Assembly: GCA_019279435.1 (NCBI GenBank)
Contig: JAAALK010000079.1
Coordinates: 84,066,162-84,130,161 of the forward strand
Direction: 5' to 3'
DNA: 64,000 bases
Source: Zizania palustris
Lineage: Eukaryota > Streptophyta > Magnoliopsida > Poales > Poaceae
Part shown: positions 22,471 through 33,753 of the stretch, one piece after another
Layout of the letters: each line of letters begins with the position of its first letter
Position numbering within the stretch: the stretch's first letter is position 1
Program-made: the position numbers and the translations under genes
The notes under the pieces: model-generated
The model's database searches: none
What the model saw: the letters and a program-made list of their open reading frames with translations, nothing else
Told to the model about the DNA's origin: nothing

Positions 22471-24267
22471 TTAGAGAAGATGCTTTCTAGAGATGCAGAG
22501 TTGATCAAAAGCTTGGACAAAAATAATATCCACCGAACTCCCTCCGTCAACTAGCACTCTCCGAACCTCAGTTCCTGCTATGTCGGCAGTAATGACAAGT
22601 GGGTCTGCATGTGGAAATTTAACACCAACTGCATCATCTGCGGAAAAAGATATTGGCACATGGGACCATTCGGGCATAGCAGCTGCAGATGAAGAAGTTC
22701 CAATATGGCCCACTTCTCTGACATATTCTCTTCTCTGCCTCTTTGACATACTTCCGAGGGTCCCTCCTCCAGAGATGGGGAGGACTACTCTTTTTCCTCG
22801 ATCTTGCCCCTCTTCTTGCTTCGGAGGTGGCATAACATTGACCACCGGAGGGCGTCTTGCCGGATCGAAGTTCTCTATTCGCGCCACAGCCTAGACAGGC
22901 TCCGAACGCACTTCAGCTGGAACTCGGTCAGTAGTGCCTCGACCCGAAGTTCTTTCCAAATACTCTCCTCTCAGAGCAAGTATAGCCTTGCATGCATCAG
23001 TTGCGTGACTCCGGTTTTCACCATGGATACAACAGAAAAAGGTCTGGCCTTTGCCAGCCGGTTTCCCTGGCGGCCTCCAGCCGCTGGTCTTGCTTCCTGA
23101 GGGTTGCGGAGATCTTTGGGCAAACTTCTGCGGGGGTGCAATGTTCAGAACTTCTGAACGAGAATGCTTTTGCTCCCTACGCCTGTCATGCTGAACTTCA
23201 AAGCTAGGCCCTTGCGGCTGTGCTGAAGTTTTCACTTCTAATTTAACTTCTTGTAGTATCGACGGAGTTGCAGCAGTTCTCCGAAGCCATCCTTCTTCTG
23301 ACCTTGCATACTCTTCGAAATAAGACATCAACTGAGAAACAGAAGATATACTTTTCCGGTGAAGTTTATCAAGGAGGCCTGGATGAATAACTCCCTCTCG
23401 AGCTGCGTCAACTACAGAAGACGTAGTTAACCCTCAAATTTGCGACTTCGTATGAGCGAAGCGCTTGAAATACTGTCTTAGGGTCTCTCCAGGGAGCTGT
23501 TTCACCTGGAAAAGACTTCCTGTTGACATTGGGGGTACGAAGGTACCCTGAAAGTTACTCACGAACTTCTTCTTCAACTGCCCCCATGAACTGATTGATC
23601 CTGGCTTCAGGGACCAGAACCATCGCAATGCAACTCCTTGAAGAGCTAGGGGGAAACATTTTGCCATAGTGTCCCGCACTCCTCCACTGGCTTCAATTAC
23701 TAAATCATAAGAACAGACGAATTCTCCAGGATCTTCATCTCCGGCATACTTGCAAAGCTTCAAAGTTTTGAACTTAGGATCGAAGCGTACTTTCTGCAAC
23801 TCAGGATGCAGCGGAGACTCGGTGTCGAATGAAGCATTCTCCGGGGCTTCGGGATAAATAAGCTCGTCGTCTTCGGGCACTTCGAGAATGGTTGGGGTGG
23901 CTTGAGAACGAAGCCTATTCATGGCTTCTTGCCGCCACCTTGCTACTTCAGCTTGGAGACTGGCCATTTGAGTGGCCATATCACCAAGACCGTCTTCATC
24001 TCCTCCGGAAGGATCTTCCGGGTCTTGAGAACTGTAGGGATCAGTTCGAAGTGGAACTTGAGGTGGAAGAGGGACTCCGGCTGGCCGAAGTATAGATGGA
24101 GTCGGCGGAGGAACTCCGTATGCTCGAGGAAGGGGAATCCCTTCCGGAGTTTGAGGTGGAGGAAACGTCGAAGGTTCTCCGACCTCAACTGTGTCTGAAG
24201 ATCTTGCTCCGGAGGTCCGAGGGGACCTCCGAACAGGATTACTACCTGCACTCCGCTTACGAGGCAT
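22471..24267 (-). pseudogene. gag: TE4 gag and protease
   Basis: Starts with ATG at 24267, about 45 bp after the PBS, encoding a basic N-terminus (MPRKRSAGSNPVRRSPRTSG). A Pro-rich stretch follows, then the capsid (FPLALQGVALRWFWSLKPGS, WGQLKKKFVSNFQGTF, LRQYFKRFAHTKSQI). A TGA (23431-23433) precedes the rest of gag (VSQLMSYFEEYARSEEGWLR and the Cys/His block FCCIHGENRSHATDAC). A TAG (22888-22890) separates the protease domain (VLVDGGSSVDIIFVQAF, D-G-G type). All parts share one frame, so only two stops and the frameshift after 22471 separate it from a full Gag-Pol. TE1 segments 1 and 2 are the diverged equivalents. Confidence 0.88.
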
Positions 24268-24309
24268 GGTTTGAGAACTTGGTAGAGAATGAAGTTTTTT
24301 GGACTAGGT

Positions 24310-24327
24310 TCCCCACGGACGGCGCCA
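24310..24327 (-). other. TE4 primer binding site
   Basis: On the - strand TGGCGCCGTCCGTGGGGA starts two bases after the 5' LTR. The pattern TGGCGCCG...GGGGA is the type usually assigned to tRNA-Asp, an inference from memory. Confidence 0.72.
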
Positions 24328-24329
24328 AC

Positions 24330-24825
24330 TTTTGGCGTAAAAGATTACACAAACAGGTTTCTGAAGATTAGAAACTAACAAACAAAGTGTTTGCGAAGTA
24401 AACTATTTCCAAGCCTCCGAAAGGATAATAGCTTAAAATAGTTCGAAAGTGTGTATTGAATAACTTGTATTCGGTCTGTATTACAGGGTAAAACAGGGGG
24501 TATTTATAGGCCCAAACATTAAGGAAAAGACCCTTTTACCCCTCAGTTACAACCGACATAGTGGAAACTATTCGGTACCCTTAATAGGGCTAAAATGGTA
24601 AAAGACTAATCTAATGAGAAAGAAGATAAGTCTTCCATCTTAGCGGGCAGAGAAGCTCTCAGAAGAGTCCAAGTTCGAAGATATACTCCGAACTAGAGTC
24701 CGTCATCATACTTCGAACTTAATTCAATGCATCCCTGGAGTTATATGCTGGAAATCTTGGACTTAATCACCAACCTTTATCCTGTTACTGCAATAACCCT
24801 GAAGATGAAATATTTTCCCCCAATA
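24330..24825 (-). repeat. TE4 5' LTR
   Basis: 496 bp, nearly identical to 13532-14026. The terminal bases are mutated (TATTGGGG at the start, CCAAAA at the end, instead of TGTTGGGG and CTAACA), so the boundary was set from the other copy, the PBS and the TSD. Confidence 0.93.
24500..24508 (-). promoter_or_regulatory. TE4 5' LTR TATA box
   Basis: On the - strand TATAAATAC, preceded by GGGCC. It is suitably placed to drive gag-pol transcription. Confidence 0.6.
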
Positions 24826-26387
24826 ATAAATTTTCTAGAATTGAAATGGTAATTTTTGGACTTAAAATGCACAAGATATGAATTTTAGAAGTTTAAAACT
24901 ATTTCTGAATTTAAATTAAATCCAAAAATAGGCGTCGGTCCACGGTGAACTGGATTCACCGTGAACCCGCGCACTGTGCACGTGCGCTGGATCCAGATCC
25001 ACCATTGGATCACAATCAGGCGGCCACGGGCGAGGCGGTGGCGTTAAGTGGACGCGGACGGCCACGATTAAAACGCTGAACCGGTACGCATTGTGTGGCT
25101 CAAATCAAACACGGGTTTTAAATAGAAACAGACGGCTCAGATTAAATCATACCGATTCGTTGAGATCCAATGAATCTGATTAAACGCGAGAACGGACTAA
25201 CCACCACCGTCGGATCTAGATCGCATGGCCGAGATCGAATCTGACACAGCACGGGCACTCAGCCCGTGCCGGTCGTCTTCTCCAGTGACGACAAGGTTCT
25301 AGCGAACACGGTGAGCGATGGCGGTTGGTTCTAAGGGCTAAAACGGAATCAGTACATCGTGGGGTCAAGAGGGTACCGTCGGTGAGGCTTGGGGTCGTCG
25401 GAGCGTGGCCGGCGATGAGCGAGGGCGGCGGAGGCGTTCGGGTCCTCGTCGGCGATGGCGTTCCGGTGGGGTTCAGTGGCGACGGAGGGGTGGACGAGGT
25501 CGGGGTGACTTCGGTGATCACACGGGTGCGGTCGCCGAGGGTGGAAGAGGTCTCCGGCGACGGCGAATGATTGCTGGAGTGCGGGCGGCGGAGGGGTATT
25601 AAAAACTAGAGCGTGGGCTTTCTGTTTGTTCTCGCAGCGAGTGAGCGTAGGGGTCTAACGTGGTGATGTCTGAGGGCTTAAATAGGAGCGCCAGTGGGGT
25701 CCGAGGGGGGCGCAATTGGGGGAAGACCGAATTTAAAATGGCCTTAACACCGGTGAGCTTGGTTGCGAGGGGATACGTTGAACCTGGACACGATTTGGCT
25801 GGGTTTAAAGGGGGAAACGGTCGGCGGGATGCGGGGAATTCATTGCCGGTGACGGATTAAAGGGAGGGGGCCAGTGGGGGCGGATCTGAGGCGGGATTAG
25901 GGCTTCAGCCGGTGAGGGGGGATTTGGGGGCGGATCCCATGGAGACGACGAGTCTGACGAGTGGGGGCCACCGGTCAGCGGGCGCGAGACGAGGGCGAGG
26001 CGACCGACGGGTGGGGCCAAAGTGTCGGGCGCGAGCGCGGAGGGGAAGAGGGCCTCTGACGGGTGGGGCCTGTCTGTCAGTCCGAGGCATGGGGAGGGAG
26101 TGGGCTAGGTCAGCCGAGGAAGGGTGAAGAGGGGGAAGGGGGCCCGTTACTGTTTCGATCATTTACTGAATAAAAATAATTGCATAAATTAGTTTAAAAT
26201 ATTTGGGCTACCTCCAAGGTGATAAAAATTTATAAAAATTCTCAAAAATATATCTTGGCCTTGGGATCACATACAAAATTTTCTAGCCCTTGATATTTGG
26301 GCATTAAAGGTATTTCCAAATAATTTATTTCTAGAAAAACATATTAAATGGTATTTTTTTATTTCTCTAAAAATTTGGGGTGTTACA
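24826..26387 (-). repeat. TE3 3' LTR, proximal part
   Basis: On the - strand the LTR begins TGTAACACCCC at 26387 and runs to the TE4 insertion. It holds a GC-rich promoter region (25200-26130), a palindromic GGTGAAC/GTTCACC cluster near 24940 and an AT-rich start. It matches 56781-58376. The GC-rich ORFs inside are not separate genes. One frame, read to 25382, is the presumed exon 1 of the LTR mini-gene. Confidence 0.93.
25677..25684 (-). promoter_or_regulatory. TE3 3' LTR TATA-like box
   Basis: On the - strand TATTTAAG, also present in the 5' LTR at complement(57627..57634). Position relative to the GC-rich leader resembles the TATA boxes of TE5 and TE6, but the match to consensus is weaker. 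Confidence 0.45.
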
Positions 26388-26401
26388 GACCTATCCCCCT
26401 T
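26388..26401 (-). other. TE3 polypurine tract
   Basis: On the - strand AAGGGGGATAGGTC abuts the 3' LTR. It differs by one base from the PPT shared by TE5 and TE6 (AAGGGGGATAGGAT). Confidence 0.85.
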
Positions 26402-26431
26402 ACAAAGAATCTTGTCCTTGAGATTGGAATG

Positions 26432-28669
26432 TTACTCGAATAGCTCGGGGTATTGGGCTTTCAGCTCGTCTTCTTTTTCCCAACTGGCTTCTTCAACAGG
26501 GTGGTTGTCCGACTGAACCTTGCAGAAGCGAACCACACGGCTCCTAGTTACTCTCTCCTTAGTTTCTAGAACCTTGATAGTTTTCTCAATGTAGGTCAAG
26601 TCCTCTTGGACGTTTAGCTGTTGGAGGTCGGCCTGCTCGGTGGGTACACGGAGGCACTTCTTCAGCTGAGAGACGTGGAACACATCATGGACTCCTGCCG
26701 TCGGAGGCACTTCTTCTAGCTGATATGCCACTTCTCCTTGCCGTCGGAGGATCTGAAAAGGTCCGACATAGCGGGGTGCTAGCTTGCCTCTCATGTTAAA
26801 CCTTTGAGTGCCACGGAGGGGAGTGACTCGGAGATAGACATAGTCGCCTTCCTCAAAGGTCTGGTCTCTCCGTCGGTTGTCGGCATAGCTCTTTTGCCGA
26901 GACTGGGCTATCTTTACTTTGTCCCTGATGATCTTGACTTTCTCTTCGGCTTCTCGCAATATATCTGTCCCGAAAAGTTGCGATTCTCCGGTCTGATCCC
27001 AGAGTAACGGTGTTCTGCACTTACGCCCATAAAGTGCTTCAAACGGGGACATTTGTAGGCTAACTTGATAGCTGTTGTTGTAGGAGAACTCCGCATAAGG
27101 AAAGTTCTTGTCCCACATTTCGCCAAAGTCTAGAGCGCAAGATCTAAGCATATCCTCCAATACCAGGTTGACGCTTTCGGTTTGACCATCGGTCTATGGA
27201 TGATAGGCGGTGCTAAAGTTTAGCCGGGTGCCGAGTTCCTCTTGAAGGTTCTTCCAAAATTTAGAGGTAAACTGACTCCCATGGTTAGATACAATCTTCT
27301 TTGGAACTCTGTGCAGGCACACAATCCGGGTCATATACAACTCGGCCAACTTGGCGATGGTGTAAGTTGTCTTGACGGGGATGAAGTGAGCCACTTTGGT
27401 GAGTCGGTCGATGATTACCCAGATAGAATCATTACCGGCTTGGGTCCTAGACAGTCCTATGATGAAGTCCATTCCTATATCTTCCCACTTCCATTCGTGG
27501 ACCTTGAGGGGTTGTAATAGCCCGGCAGGTCTCTGGTGCTCTGCCTTGACTCGCCGACATGTGTCGCACTTGGCCACATATTCAGCTATTTCCCTCTTCA
27601 TGCTGACCCACCAATATCTCTCCTTTAGGTCTTGATACATCTTTGTACTCCTGGGATGTATGGAGTATAGAGTATCGTGGGCTTCTTGAAGGTTGAGGGC
27701 CTTCAACTCTGGCTTGTCGGGCACGCATATTCGGTTTCTGAACCAGACGGTACCGCGCTCATCCTCGGAGAACCCGGGGGCTTTACCTTTCCTCATGTTC
27801 TACTGGATCTCCAAGATGTCTGGGTCTTTCTTATGTGTATCCTGGATCTGGTCTATCAGGACAGGTCTGGCCTCTAGGGCAGCGAGATATGCTCTGGTGG
27901 TGATTCCTAGATTCAGTCTTTCCATCTCCTTGTATAATAAAAGAGCCCGATCCTGCACCATGATGGCGTTACAATACCCTTTTTGACTTAGGGCGTCTGC
28001 CACCACATTTGCCTTGCTTGGGTGATAATGGATGCCCAAGTCATAATCTTTGATCAGCTCCAACCACCTTCTCTGTCTGAGGTTCAGGTCCAGTTGGGTG
28101 AATATGTACTTGAGGCTCTTGTGGTCGGTGAAGACCTCACACCGATTTCCCATGAGGTAATGTCTCCATATCTTCAAGGCATGAACCACGGCTGCCAATT
28201 CCAGGTCATGGGTTAGGTAATTTAGCTCATGTGGTCTTAGCTGATGAGAGGCGTAAGATATCACCTTCCCATCTTGCATCAAGACACACCCTAACCCTTG
28301 GCGAGAGGCATCACAATAGACGTGGAAGTCCTTCCGGATGTCTAGCAGAGTCAGAATCGGGGCTGACACGAGCTTCTTCTTAAGGGTTTGGAAGCATTCT
28401 TCACAATCTGGGGTCCACTCAAACTTTACCTCCTTCTACAATAATCTGGTCATGGGCTTGGCTATCTTTGAAAAGTTCTCGATGAACCGGCGGTAGTATC
28501 CGGCAAATCCGAGAAAACTCTGAATCTCGGTCACGTTCGTGGGTTGTAGCCAATTGGTCACTGCTTCCACGATGGTTGGGTCCACCACTATTCCTCCGAC
28601 AGATATGACATGACTGAGGAACTTCACCTCAGACGACCAAAACTCACACTTGCTGTATTTGGCGTACAA
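26432..28669 (-). pseudogene. TE3 RNase H, integrase and chromodomain
   Basis: A single - strand frame with stops near 28436, 27797 and 27191. It contains the RT end (SKCEFWSSEVKFLSHVI), RNase H (DFHVYCDASRQGLGCVLMQD, HDLELAAVVHALKIWRHYL, FTDHKSLKYIF) and the integrase zinc finger (HDTLYSIHPRSTKMYQDLKE through CDTCRRVKAEHQRP). The integrase core has Asp in DIGMDFIIGLSRT, then SNHGSQFTSKF where the usual Asp of SDRGSQF is Asn. The end has RYVGPFQILRRQGEVAYQLE and a chromodomain-like tail (SRVVRFCKVQSDNHPVEEAS). Chromodomain integrase marks the chromovirus Tekay group. The Asp-to-Asn change in the catalytic core plus the stops make it dead. Confidence 0.9.
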
Positions 28670-29601
28670 ATCTGTTCCCTTAGCTTTCCGAGGGTCAGAC
28701 GGAGGTGGGTTTCATGTTCTTCCTTGGTTTTGGAGTAGATGAGGATATCGTCGATGAATACCACGATGAACTTATCCAAGAACTCCATGAATACATTGTT
28801 CATCATGTTCATGAAAAAGGACGGGGCATTCGTGAGTCCGAACGACATCACAATATACTCGTAGAGTCCATAGCGGGATGTGAAGGTGGTCTTGGGGATG
28901 TCTTCTTCCCTAATGCTCAATTGGTGATACCCTGACCGAAGGTCGATCTTGGAGAACACCGAGGATCCTTTCAATTGATCGAACAGGTCGTCGATCCGAG
29001 GTAGTGGGTACTTGTTCTTGATGGTCACGTCATTTAGGGCTCTATAGTCCACGCACATTCTTTTGGTCTTGTCATTCTTCATGGCGAAGATAACCGGTGC
29101 ACCCCAGGGCGAGGTACTCGGTTGGATATACCCTTTTTTCTCTAGGTCTTCGATGTTGCTCGTGACTTCGGCTAATTCATTGGCGGCCATCCAGTATGGG
29201 CGCTTGGAGATTGGAGCGGTCCCGGGGACAAGCTCGATTCTGAATTCGATGTCCCGTTTAGGGGGCATTCCTGGTAGGTCCTCTGGGAAGACGTCCATGT
29301 ACTCCTTGACTACGAGCACTTCTTCTAGGGCTAGTGAGTGGAGGGACACCTCGCGAGGTTTGCAGTTGGTCATCCGAAAGGTGATGGCTTCGCCTTCGGA
29401 GTTGGTCACAGTTACAGACTTGTTGGCACAGTCGATCACTCCCTTGTGCTTCATCAACCAATCCATCCCCAGGATGAGGTCGAGTCCAGTGCACTCGATG
29501 AGGACTGGCTCGGCCCAGAATAATATTCCTTGAATCTCTATCCTTACCTTAGGGCTGAATAGGTGGGCTAAGGTTTTCTTGCCGGGGGTGGCAATCATCA
29601 T
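28624..29601 (-). pseudogene. TE3 protease C-terminal part and reverse transcriptase
   Basis: A 325-codon frame covering the protease end (GLDLILGMDWLMKHKGVIDC), the linker (YMDVFPEDLPGMPPKRDIEF) and RT. RT blocks: YIQPSTSPWGAPVIFAMK, RMCVDYRALNDVTIKNKYPL, FSKIDLRSGYHQLSIREED, MSFGLTNAPSFFMNMMN and the catalytic VVFIDDILIYSKTKEEH. It runs off frame at LGKLREQ, and the next residues (MYAKYSKCEFW) are in another frame, a 1-nt shift near 28665. The protease active site is upstream (29602-29762) in the gag frame and reads LFDSRATHSFI, with Arg where Gly is required. A short deletion joins the two frames. Confidence 0.88.
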
Positions 29602-30570
29602 AGGTTCATTTTCACAAAATCTTCAGATATGAAGGAATGTGTTGCTCTAGAGTCAAACAATATTATAGTCGGTATGGAATTTATGGTGAACGTACCGAGT
29701 ACGACTTCAGGAGCTTCCTGAGCTTCCTCCGCGCTGATGTGGTTTACGCGGGCATGAACCGCCTAGTTGGGTGCCGCGCCTTGTGGCTGCTTGGGGTGAG
29801 GACACTGGTGTGAGTAGTGCCCTTCCTTTTGGCAGTTGAAGCAAACAACCGGCTTTCCTTGGCGGTCCCTCATGATCGGGGCCTTGGCGGCCGGCGTCGG
29901 CTGAGAGGCCAGAGCTGGTGGAGTGGGGCGGGGATGCCCGGCGTTGGATCCACTAGCGGCGTGTGGCGTCCTGTAGGTGGGCCAAGGATGGTAGGCAGGT
30001 GCCGGTGGCGGAGGGACGAAGCGGGGCCTCTGAGGGTTCGCCTGATGATGCTTGAACGCAATCATCTTCCTCTTCTTGAGGTCCAACTTACTTTGCTCTG
30101 TCTCCTGGATGAGCACTTTATTCACCAACCGTTGAAAGTCAGCGTAGTCGGTGGTGACGAGCTGAATGGACAGCTCATCCTTAAGTCCCCGGAGGAACTT
30201 AGCCTGGCGGAGGGCGTCGGTTCGCACCTCTTCTAGCGTGTAGCATGCTAGACGGTTGAACTCATGGAGATACTCCATGACAGTCCGGTTGCCTTGTTGC
30301 AGGTCACAGAACTCCTGCTGTTTAACCGTGATGACTCTGGTGGGGACGTGGGTGGCGCGAAAGGCGATGGTGAACTCCGCCCAAGTCACCACGTGGTCCT
30401 CCGGCTGGGACTCACGGTAGTTGTCCCACCATTCCATGGCGGGACCCTGGAGTTGATGAGTGGCGAACACCACTCTCTCCCGGTCGGTGTAGGGGAGGAG
30501 GTCCAACTTCTTCCCGATGGTGCGGAGCCAATCTCCAGCCTCCATGGGGTTTGTGGTGCTGGAGAAGATA
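29602..30570 (-). pseudogene. gag: TE3 gag, main part
   Basis: Capsid and nucleocapsid of TE3 Gag: NPMEAGDWLRTIGKKLDLL, GPAMEWWDNYRES, FRATHVPTRVITVKQQEF, YLHEFNRLACYTLEEVRTDA and KFLRGLKDELSIQLVTTDYA. The zinc knuckle is CFNCQKEGHYSHQC (C-x2-C-x4-H-x4-C). A TAG at 29763-29765 follows NPN-like residues. Downstream the frame continues into the protease motif LFDSRATHSF. TE5 inserted in codons just upstream of NPMEAGDW, so the N-terminal part lies at 53584-53888. Confidence 0.88.
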
Positions 30571-32958
30571 TGTAACACCCCAAGAAATAAAAACAAATGA
30601 AATAAAAGAAAAACATTATTTAAATCATTTCTGGATTTATTATTAAAGGAAAATCATAAAAGAACCCAAATAAAGCCAAACAGGGAGAAATACTCAAAAT
30701 TTGGACCTGAAAATTTTATGAGATGAACTAGAGGCCAAGACATAATTTTAGGAATTTTTACAAATTTTTACCAACAGTGATTCAACCCTTAATCAAATAA
30801 ATGAATTACTGGAATTATTTTAAATCAGAAAACAATTTTAAATCCTTAATGGGCCTCAACCCCGAATCCTCCCTCAGCCCAGCCCAGCCCAATCGTGAGT
30901 CACTGACCAGTGGGACCCAGGTGTCGGCGCCGCTCCCCTCCTCTCTCCTTCGCCCGCACCCGCCTCGACCCCACATGGCAGCCTCCCGCCTCCGCTCTCC
31001 TCTCCCTGACAGACATGGCCCGCCTGTCGGCCCCTTTCCTTTTCCGTTCGCCCACTGACAGGTGGAGCCCACCTGTCAGATTCGTCTTCCTCCTTGGAAG
31101 GGGATCTCCCCCTTCCTTCTTCCCGGCGATCGCCTTCCGTTTTCCTCACCGCCGGCCGCCCGCGTTCGCTTGATTCACCCCGGATCGCTTTCCCCGATCA
31201 CCGACGACCCCATTCCTTCTTTCGCCACGCGTTTTCGCGTTTATGGCAGTACACCCGGAGCTTTTGGAAAGGGATCGCCGGAGCTCTCGGGAGCCCTCGG
31301 TTCCTTGCCATCCCGACCACCGGCGACCCCCTATATAAACCCCCCCACGGCCACCGCCCTCAGCCACACCAGCAGAGCCCTCCCCGAGCGAAAACAGAGC
31401 GCCGTCGCCCTCTTTTTCGAGCTTCGGGTCTGCTCCACCTCCGGCGAGACATCGCCGCCGACCCCGGCCTCCCCTGCCCTAGCCACTGCCACCATCGAGT
31501 CCGTCGTCGACCGCTCGTCCTCGGCCATCCCTCGGTTGGCCGTGGATCCCGTCGGATCGCCGTCGCCGTCGAGCACCCGAGACCTCCCCGCCGTCTACCC
31601 TCGCCGTCGTCGCCGTCTGTCGCCCATCTTCGCCGCTGAAGGTATCATCGTGATCCCCTTTCCCTCCGCATTCCATTTTTGGCCGTAGCTAGGCCCTTAG
31701 GTCCTCGCCGCCGCCGTCGCCACCACGCCAGAGGCCACCGTCGCCGGAGACGAAGGGGGTACACGCCCCCTTACGCCGTGCCGTGTCGGATCGCGCCTCG
31801 GCCATTCGATCACGATCGGAGGGCTAGGATTAAATCCCTCCGGGATTTAATCTGGGCCCTCGGATCTGGTCAAAGGGGTATCGAGGCCTCTCGGCCGTCG
31901 ATCGCCACTTAAACCCCCCGATCGATCTCAGACGTCCATGCGTACCCGTTCGCCACATTTTAATCTAGACCGTCCATTCTCATTTAAAACTCCCGCCTCG
32001 CATCTGGCCGCTGGATCCAGATCCAACGGTCCAGGTCGCTCGGGTCCACGCGCACAGTCACAGGTTCACGGTGAACCTGGTTCACCGTGGACCAGAGACT
32101 GATTTCTGGTTTTAAATAAAATTCAGAAAATAGTTTAAACTTCAAAAATTCATATCTTGCTCAATTTAACTCCAAATTTCACCATTCAAATTTTGTTAAA
32201 TTCAGTAAATTATTCTCTACACATTAATGCCATAAAAACAGTATGTTACTGTTATCCAAAATATTCTTAATAAATAAATGAATAAAAACCCCTTAGGATT
32301 AAGATTAATAAAATAGAAAATAAATTAGGAAAAATCATAAAAAGTTAAACTTTACTGTTTTATGCAAAAACTCAGAACATTAAAATATTACTTCCCATAA
32401 AAACACCCACAACTATGTATGTTCCTTTATTTGGTGGATTTTATCTGTTTATTGAATGTATTATTTATTTTTCCGTATCAAGAAGACTACGAGTTTATCG
32501 AGGAGCAGGAGTTCTACCCCGAGGTTCCTCCATCCCCCTTTGCTGATCAAGGCAAGTCATCGACCACATCTGTGGAAACAGTCGATCATTATTGAGCCCA
32601 TGTTTTAATAAATTATCGCTATAACTCATAGGTTAATATTGCATTAGTCCAATGATCAAACCTTACACTTATATTTATTAGATCCCCGTCCTTGTGTGCA
32701 AACCCAAGCCATGCTTATTGAGCCTTAACTCCTTGTCACTCTACTATAAAATTATTAGCTAGTGCCCAATGTACCGGCACAACTGCTATAGGATATAAAG
32801 AATGAGTCGTAGATAGCTGGATTCTGGTATATGAAATACCCCGTTATTCTTGTCTCTGGACTCTGTTGGAGTTGGCTAGGTTATAAGTATGGTGGGTTCC
32901 GAGTGCAAACTCGGGCACTGGTTTGTCGCACCCGGGGCACTATAAGGACCGGTCTGCG
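30571..32958 (+). repeat. TE5 5' LTR, first part
   Basis: Starts TGTAACACCCC. It holds an AT-rich start, GC-rich U3 with the palindrome CTGACAGGTGG/CCACCTGTCAG (31052-31080), TATATAAA at 31332, an ATG-free GC-rich leader to about 31641, then an AT-rich intron-like region. TE6 cuts it at CTGCG (32954-32958). The ORFs of 60-208 codons in the GC-rich part are composition artefacts except as the frame of exon 1. Confidence 0.95.
31332..31339 (+). promoter_or_regulatory. TE5 5' LTR TATA box
   Basis: TATATAAA in CCCC-TATATAAA-CCCCCCC, conserved at 51069 in the 3' LTR. Transcription should begin about 30 bp downstream in the CCCTCAGCC region. Confidence 0.75.
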
Positions 32959-33745
32959 TGTAACAGCCCCAAAATTAAAAGGGAATAAAATAAAGAAAAA
33001 ATAATATTCAATAAATTTCTGAATATTGTTATTAAGGAAAATCCTAAAAGAGCCCTATTAAAGCCAAACAGAGGTAAAAATTCAAAATTTGGACTTGAAA
33101 ATTTTATGGGATAAACTAGAGACCAAGAAATATTTTTGAGAATTTTTACAAAATTTTAGCAATAGTGCTTCAAGCCTTAATCAAATAATTGATATTCTCG
33201 AATTATTTTAATTGAAAAATGAATTTTAAATCTTGATGGGCCGAAACCCTGAATTCTCCTCCAATGGCCTTTCGGCCCAGCCCAGTCCCGCCCCTCTCGC
33301 TGACAGGCGGGGCTAGCCTGTCGGCGCCAACCCCTCTCTCTCCTCTCCCGCACCTCGGCCGGCCCCACCTGGCAGCCACCGCGCCCCCCTCTCTCCCGCT
33401 GCCACGCCGGGCCCGCGTGTCGGCTCTCTCGCACCCACGCCCACCCGCTGACAGGTGGTCCCCACCTGTCAGGACCTTCTTCTTCCTCGGAAGGGGATCT
33501 CTCCCCTTTCATTTTTAGCCGGTGCCTCTCTCCCCTTCCATTTTTAGCCGCCGGCCGCATGGATTCACCAAATTAACGCCCGAATCCTTCTTTCCTTAAT
33601 CCGGTGATCATTTCCCCTCAGTTCCACGATGAGATCGTGCCCCAAATCGTCGTGGGCATGCGCATGGAAGTTGGCCGGAGCAATTTTAGGGATTTCCCGT
33701 CGGATTCCCTCTTTCGGCCTTCCTATTTTCACCACCGGCGAGCCC

Positions 33746-33753
33746 TTTATAAC
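33746..33753 (+). promoter_or_regulatory. TE6 5' LTR TATA-like box
   Basis: TTTATAAC, upstream of the GC-rich leader in the same place as the TE5 TATA box, and repeated in the 3' LTR near 40437. Confidence 0.55.

Larger units (their letters stand above)
13532..24825 (-). mobile_element. TE4: Tat-lineage element carrying an antisense gene
   Basis: 11.3-kb element on the - strand, in the 3' LTR of TE3, with the perfect TSD ATAAA (13527-13531 and 24826-24830). LTRs are about 495 bp. The PBS is at 24310-24327. On the - strand it encodes gag, protease, RT, RNase H, aRH and integrase (24267 down to 18885). A roughly 4.8-kb 3' region follows that holds a tandem repeat block and a spliced gene on the + strand with its own TATA box. 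From memory, Grande of maize has the same layout. TE1 is a close relative. Confidence 0.95.

Noticed and set aside
24826..26387. Separate small genes in the GC-rich TE3 LTR (for example 25325-25570 and 25660-25860, + strand)
   Set aside because: They are antisense to the LTR leader, are not conserved in TE5 or TE6, and have no start context or domain.
31062..31688. Long overlapping ORFs (up to 208 codons, both strands) in the GC-rich LTR promoter regions, repeated at 50799, 33629 and 40321
   Set aside because: They span the TATA box and appear in several frames at once, as expected from GC-rich DNA. Only the part after the start site in one frame is of interest, as exon 1 of the LTR mini-gene.
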